Positions 60,383 through 64,000 of a DNA stretch of 64,000 nucleotides are shown in pieces. The stretch comes from Bacillus mobilis (GTDB lineage Bacteria > Bacillota > Bacilli > Bacillales > Bacillaceae_G): NCBI RefSeq assembly GCF_001884045.1, contig NZ_MACF01000067.1, positions 1 to 64,000 of the forward strand. The letters run 5' to 3'. Within the stretch, counting starts at the first letter, position 1; each line of letters opens with the position of its first letter. The notes under the pieces were generated by a model, which worked only from the letters and a program-made list of their open reading frames with translations, was not told where the DNA came from and made no database searches. The translations under genes were made by a program, and so were the position numbers.

Positions 60383-62027
60383 TATTAAACTGGAATATTT
60401 TAATGAAGACGAGTTGGAAATGTTAAGAGGTAAAATAATTTTCCTCTTAGATGAAAAAATCATTTATGAAGAAGAGACTGATATTATAGAGCCCTTAATA
60501 CATTTTTTTGATGAGTGGGTAAATCTTTTAAAGTATAACGAGGGTACATTATTCTTGGATAACTATGAGAAGACCTTACATTTTATTCAACAAGAAAATA
60601 TGATTAATATTAGTAGTAGTAAAGAAATTATTTCAGTTGAAAGAGTACAGTTTTTTAATGTTGTATTTGATTTTTGTAAGGAACATATAGAGAAATTAAT
60701 TAGTAAAGTACCAGGACATTTTAATTTGAATGCCGCTTATAAACAGATAATTGATCTAGAAAAGCTCGATGAGGACTTCATTACTACTGGAAACTTGAAT
60801 GTTTATCGGAAATATTCAAGTGAAAGTCGTTATGAAATAAGCTGGAGTGATCTGAAAAATGAAAGAAATATAGAAATTCTTCCTCAATTCTCAAGAGACA
60901 ACGACTTTTTATATGTTGGAAATGGACCAGCGAATAAGTTTAGTAAAATAGACATGTTGAATAAAAAAACACTTTGGACTGAGCATCTCAACTTTGTTGA
61001 GAGTGGAATTGTATTTTGCCAACAAGATGATAAGGTTTTTGTAGGAGATATTAGTAGAGAAGAGGAAGAGTCAAAACTTGTGTGCATGTCTGCAAAAGAT
61101 GGAAAGAAATTATGGGAGTTAGAGTTGGAAGGAGAAATAAAAGGGGTTTATTTCCTACCAAATAATGTATTAGAAGTAATGGTTGTGATGGATTATGGTT
61201 TGAATATCATATTAGATATTCAAACAGGAAAAGAGAAACAGACTGTATATACTGGAATTGGTGGAGAAAATTTGAAGGTGCGACTGTTTTCTGATTATTA
61301 TGTTCTAATAGGAGAATGTTATGAAGAAGGGGAACTAATAGATCCTTATATAGTTTGTATGACAGCTGTTGACTTAAATAGTAATATTTTATGGAGAGAA
61401 AATATTGATTGTCGCCCCAATACTCCCACATATTTAGAAAATCATACGGCTTTAATAGTGGGAGAGGAGGGTATTCAAAGGTGGGATTTGAAAAAAGAAT
61501 CACCAGAATTAATCTTAGAGATAGATATTGAAGAAGAGGATTATTTATATGTGGTAGCTGATAACTTAAAAATAGGTTTGGTTAGACATATATATGATAT
61601 GGATGATGTAGTAACACGGAAAACATGCCTTCAATTTTTTGGAGTAGACGATGGTAAGGAAATATATGAATGCTTATTACCAGGTGAAATAAAACTTGAA
61701 CCTAACTTAGTTGATAATATGTGTGTTGTAGTTATGGATAATGGAAAAGTCTATTGTATAGATTTAGTACATAACCAAGTTAAGTGGGAAACAAGGTTTG
61801 CGCATGACGTGATAAGATCTCCGAGATATGTGGAGGATAAGATCTATATGTCTTCACATGAACTTGAAGTAAAATGCTTAGACATAAAATCTGGTAAGGT
61901 AGAATTCACATTATATTTACCAAAGTTTATTTTGGAGTCTGATTCCATATATGAGGTAATGAAAACAAATAACTTATTGTATTTTACTTGTATTAGTGGG
62001 AATGTGTTTGAAGTACGCGAAAGATAA
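60357..62027 (+). CDS. PQQ-like beta-propeller protein
   Basis: A 556-residue protein; GGAGGTAGGG precedes ATG 60357. Residues 1 to about 155 are helical (EPLIHFFDEWVNLLKYN, VVFDFCKEHIEKLISKVPGH) and unassigned. The rest looks like a beta-propeller of PQQ-type repeats: FLYVGNGPANKFSKIDMLNK with KTLWTEHL, KVFVGDISREEEESKLVCMS with KDGKKLWELELEG, NGKVYCIDLVHNQVKWETRF and YMSSHELEVKCLDIKSG. No signal peptide, so it is cytoplasmic, and probably a protein-binding scaffold. It is similar in style to the CDS at the right edge. The accessory context is compatible with a toxin-immunity role, but that is only a guess. Confidence 0.8.
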   Translation: MGKIKEGFNIKLEYFNEDELEMLRGKIIFLLDEKIIYEEETDIIEPLIHFFDEWVNLLKYNEGTLFLDNYEKTLHFIQQENMINISSSKEIISVERVQFFNVVFDFCKEHIEKLISKVPGHFNLNAAYKQIIDLEKLDEDFITTGNLNVYRKYSSESRYEISWSDLKNERNIEILPQFSRDNDFLYVGNGPANKFSKIDMLNKKTLWTEHLNFVESGIVFCQQDDKVFVGDISREEEESKLVCMSAKDGKKLWELELEGEIKGVYFLPNNVLEVMVVMDYGLNIILDIQTGKEKQTVYTGIGGENLKVRLFSDYYVLIGECYEEGELIDPYIVCMTAVDLNSNILWRENIDCRPNTPTYLENHTALIVGEEGIQRWDLKKESPELILEIDIEEEDYLYVVADNLKIGLVRHIYDMDDVVTRKTCLQFFGVDDGKEIYECLLPGEIKLEPNLVDNMCVVVMDNGKVYCIDLVHNQVKWETRFAHDVIRSPRYVEDKIYMSSHELEVKCLDIKSGKVEFTLYLPKFILESDSIYEVMKTNNLLYFTCISGNVFEVRER

Positions 62028-62157
62028 CAAGGTATTTACAAATAAAAAACGATGTGAACTAATATCTATTAGCAAGAGTAAGCATTAAATTCTTAATGGG
62101 TGTCTTGAAATCAGGAGTAAGTTCAAAATCAAACATTTAACAAGATGATGCCCATAA

Positions 62158-62386
62158 ATCATAGAAAAACAATGGAGTTTAACATTTTCTTTGAGAGATT
62201 TACAAAAGATTACAGGAAATGATGTTTTTATAAATTCACTTTTTGAATGCGATCAAGAAATGGCGTATGAGCTAGCAGCCTTTTCCATTGAAGATTTAGA
62301 TGATGGCACCAGGTGAGAAAAGTGATGTATTTATAGCTGTTATGTTACCACATATAGATAAGGTAAAGGGAAAAAGGAAGAGCTAA
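62158..62386 (+). pseudogene. Broken gene fragment with frameshift
   Basis: From 62161 one frame reads IEKQWSLTFSLRDLQKITGN then DVFINSLFECDQEMAYELAA and FSIEDLDDG. It then hits a stop, while the neighbouring frame continues APGEKSDVFIAVMLPHIDKV to a stop at 62384. No start codon or ribosome binding site opens the first frame. The pieces look like protein sequence and end at a good terminator, so this is a decayed gene of unknown family. The 130 bases to its left hold nothing recognisable. Confidence 0.55.
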
Positions 62387-62407
62387 CGTAAGCTCTTCCT
62401 TTTTTTA
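62375..62407 (+). terminator. Terminator after gene fragment
   Basis: AGGAAGAGCT (62375-62384), loop AACGTA, AGCTCTTCCT (62391-62400), then T6. Confidence 0.88.
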
Positions 62408-62614
62408 TATGTTATAAATTAGGATATTCTTTAGAAGTGCTCTATATGGCTGAATGTACATCACAGTTCACGATAATATTCAATTATATATAATTGAAAT
62501 AAGGTCTTTATAAAACAGTATGCATCTAATTTTAAATGGGGTATTTTTCCTTAAAAGGAGCTTGAAAAGAAGTGGGATAACAGTAATCAGCCATACGAGC
62601 TAAAAGGAGAAACC

Positions 62615-63214
62615 ATGGACACATACATTGAAATACACAAACCTGCAACAGAACAGAACGGATATTTTCTAGTGTTAGATGAACATGATAATTTTGAAAA
62701 TGATAACATCTTGAATCTGTTATCAACAATTAATAGATATATAGTTGATGTTGATACAGGTATGGAACGATTTATGGAAACAATGATGTCGAAATTTCAT
62801 TTATATCTTTTAGTGAATTGTGATGGGGTTCAAGAAGAATCAACAAAGGTGCAAAATTACATTTGGGAAAAAGCATTAAAAGAGTTCAACTGGAAAAAGT
62901 CGACTGTAAAGAGCACGATTTTAATCAATCGTTATGATCCCGCAACGGATATTTTCGATGTGATTTCTCCTGCATGTAATGGAAGCCTCATGTTTCTTTT
63001 CTCTGAAAAGGAAGTAAACGAAAATGAGTTAGAGCGTATCATAAAGCATATGAAATTTGAGCGGGCAAGAGTATATTTTAATAAAGAAACAATTGAACTA
63101 GCGGGGGAAATGGGGTATATAGTAGGGCATTTTGAAGATGAGTATTATATAGTATCTTTATGTTCGGAAAATCAAGTATTTGTTTGTTATGCGGAAGAAC
63201 GGATTATGGATTAA
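62615..63214 (+). CDS. Cytoplasmic protein of unknown function
   Basis: A 199-residue protein; AAAAGGAGAAACC precedes the ATG. Soluble alpha/beta (YIEIHKPATEQNGYFLVLDE, MSKFHLYLLVNCDG, GYIVGHFEDEYYIVSLCSENQ). No signal, membrane helix or known motif. In-frame codons before the ATG continue without a stop for about 20 residues (KELEKKWDNSNQPYELKGE), but no start codon precedes them. The 200 bases to its left are otherwise empty. Confidence 0.75.
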   Translation: MDTYIEIHKPATEQNGYFLVLDEHDNFENDNILNLLSTINRYIVDVDTGMERFMETMMSKFHLYLLVNCDGVQEESTKVQNYIWEKALKEFNWKKSTVKSTILINRYDPATDIFDVISPACNGSLMFLFSEKEVNENELERIIKHMKFERARVYFNKETIELAGEMGYIVGHFEDEYYIVSLCSENQVFVCYAEERIMD

Positions 63215-63250
63215 AATAAAAGCTACAAAAGTTTCTACGTTGAGAATGAA

Positions 63251-63281
63251 CATGCACTCGAATTTTAGGGTGCGTTTTTTT
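63251..63281 (+). terminator. Terminator
   Basis: TGCACTC pairs with GGGTGCG around GAATTTTA, then T7. It closes the preceding gene. Confidence 0.75.
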
Positions 63282-63323
63282 ACAACTTCTATATTTAGAA
63301 TCAATGAGAGGATTTTCATCTAT

Positions 63324-64000
63324 ATGAAAGATATCGTATGTAAAGAGTTAGTAAGTTTTAAGTCTATTGTTGAAGCCTATCAAATTAAAAAAATGAGTTT
63401 GGATTACAAACAAAATGTAATTTTGCTAGTACAAGACAATCAGAATCGACCTTGTATTATTTATTTAGATAAAAATAATGTGAATATAAGTAATTTCAAT
63501 TTAAATGTAGATATTGATGTTGAATCCGTGCTATGTATGCAACGAATCGGAGAGAGATGGTTGTTTATATTTAATTATGAAGATGATAATGCGGTTATTT
63601 ATAATCCAGATGGAAGTGAATATTGTAAGTTTTATGCCGGAGAAGGGATTCAAGATTGTCAGGTTGATGCGAATGAAGATATATGGATTAGTTATTGTGA
63701 TGAAGGGGTTTTCGGAGAGTGCCCAATTGGAATAAATGGTATAGTTGCTTTTGATTCTAAAGGTCAATTGATTTTTAATCATTATGATCAATATGTAGAA
63801 AGGCTTAATGTGCCTCCTATAGATGATTGTTATGCGATGAACGTTATAGGTGGAGACGTTTGGCTCTATTATTATTCAGAATTTCCTTTAGTTCAAATGA
63901 AAGATAAAGAAATTCATATGTCATGGAATGAAATAAATGTAAGTAAGGAAATACGGTCGGAAAGTTTTGCGGTTGCTCAAGACAAAGTAGTATTCATTAC
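63324..64000 (+). CDS. Beta-propeller-like protein, cut by the right window edge
   Basis: ATG 63324 opens a frame still open at base 64000 (225 codons visible); GAGAGG lies 12 bases upstream. The sequence has repeating strand patterns such as NVILLVQDNQNRPCIIYLDK, RWLFIFNYEDDNAVIYNPDG and QVDANEDIWISYCDEGVFG, as in propeller or WD-like proteins. No signal peptide. It resembles in style the propeller at 60357. Family not recognised. Confidence 0.75.
   Translation, partial: MKDIVCKELVSFKSIVEAYQIKKMSLDYKQNVILLVQDNQNRPCIIYLDKNNVNISNFNLNVDIDVESVLCMQRIGERWLFIFNYEDDNAVIYNPDGSEYCKFYAGEGIQDCQVDANEDIWISYCDEGVFGECPIGINGIVAFDSKGQLIFNHYDQYVERLNVPPIDDCYAMNVIGGDVWLYYYSEFPLVQMKDKEIHMSWNEINVSKEIRSESFAVAQDKVVFI

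Overview
The window looks like a chromosomal segment of a Bacillus cereus group organism (B. cereus, B. thuringiensis or B. anthracis type). The evidence is the low G+C content, strong AGGAGG-type ribosome binding sites, and gene order shared with Bacillus subtilis: prsA, yhaI, hpr(scoC), yhaH, hit, ecsABC; then hmoB, pbpF, hemEHY, yhgD, yhgE; then yhfH, yhfI, lplJ, lcfB. B. cereus group hallmarks are also present: SLH-anchored surface proteins, a NEAT-SLH heme protein, YjcZ-like micro-membrane proteins and a bcr1-type mobile repeat. The species cannot be fixed from the sequence alone. I saw no rRNA, tRNA, CRISPR array, prophage or transposase gene.

Layout. (1) 1-11907 is a one-strand cluster of unusual genes. 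It holds a large repeat/coiled-coil protein cut by the left edge, an acyl-carrier-protein-like protein without the carrier serine, a short Hsp70 without its lid, a J-like/TPR membrane protein with APD where HPD is expected, and a 1930-residue protein with TPRs, one dead AAA module and five intact CbxX/CfxQ AAA+ modules. This is the best candidate for an undescribed system. (2) 11944-18951 is the conserved secretion and protease-control block: PrsA foldase, ScoC regulator, HIT protein and the EcsABC transporter. (3) 19000-29100 holds a TetR gene followed by a frameshifted micro-gene, two paralogous YdbS-YdbT (PH-domain) pairs, an SLH-L,D-transpeptidase and a TPR lipoprotein, in repeat-rich intergenic DNA. 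(4) 29126-35519 is heme metabolism: HmoB heme monooxygenase, the penicillin-binding protein PbpF and the hemEHY operon. (5) 35559-41071 carries genes between hemY and yhgD that are not there in B. subtilis as I recall it: a DUF4026-like protein, a secreted nuclease-like protein and an ABC-2-like membrane protein with bcr1 just upstream. (6) 41327-45100 is YhgD (TetR) and the huge membrane protein YhgE, with three matching 23-bp operators. (7) 45245-53810 has small membrane proteins, DinB and WYL proteins, a LacI regulator and the yhfH-yhfI-lplJ-lcfB block (lipoate and fatty acid activation). (8) 53888-55288 holds the Fur-controlled NEAT-SLH protein (BslK-like). (9) 55319-59392 is a sulfate ABC transporter operon with its promoter and a leader terminator. 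(10) 59633-64000 is an accessory tail of lineage-specific genes and gene remnants, ending in a CDS cut by the right edge.

Themes. Iron and heme recur: hmoB, hemEHY and a BslK-like gene with a Fur box lying inside its promoter. The cell envelope recurs too (PrsA, Ecs, PbpF, two SLH proteins, YhgE). The non-coding DNA is rich in repeats: two 40-41 bp tandem arrays, a 13-bp GACACCCC-type repeat cluster with an orphan terminator, a ~90-110 bp element present twice, and a full plus a collapsed bcr1 element.
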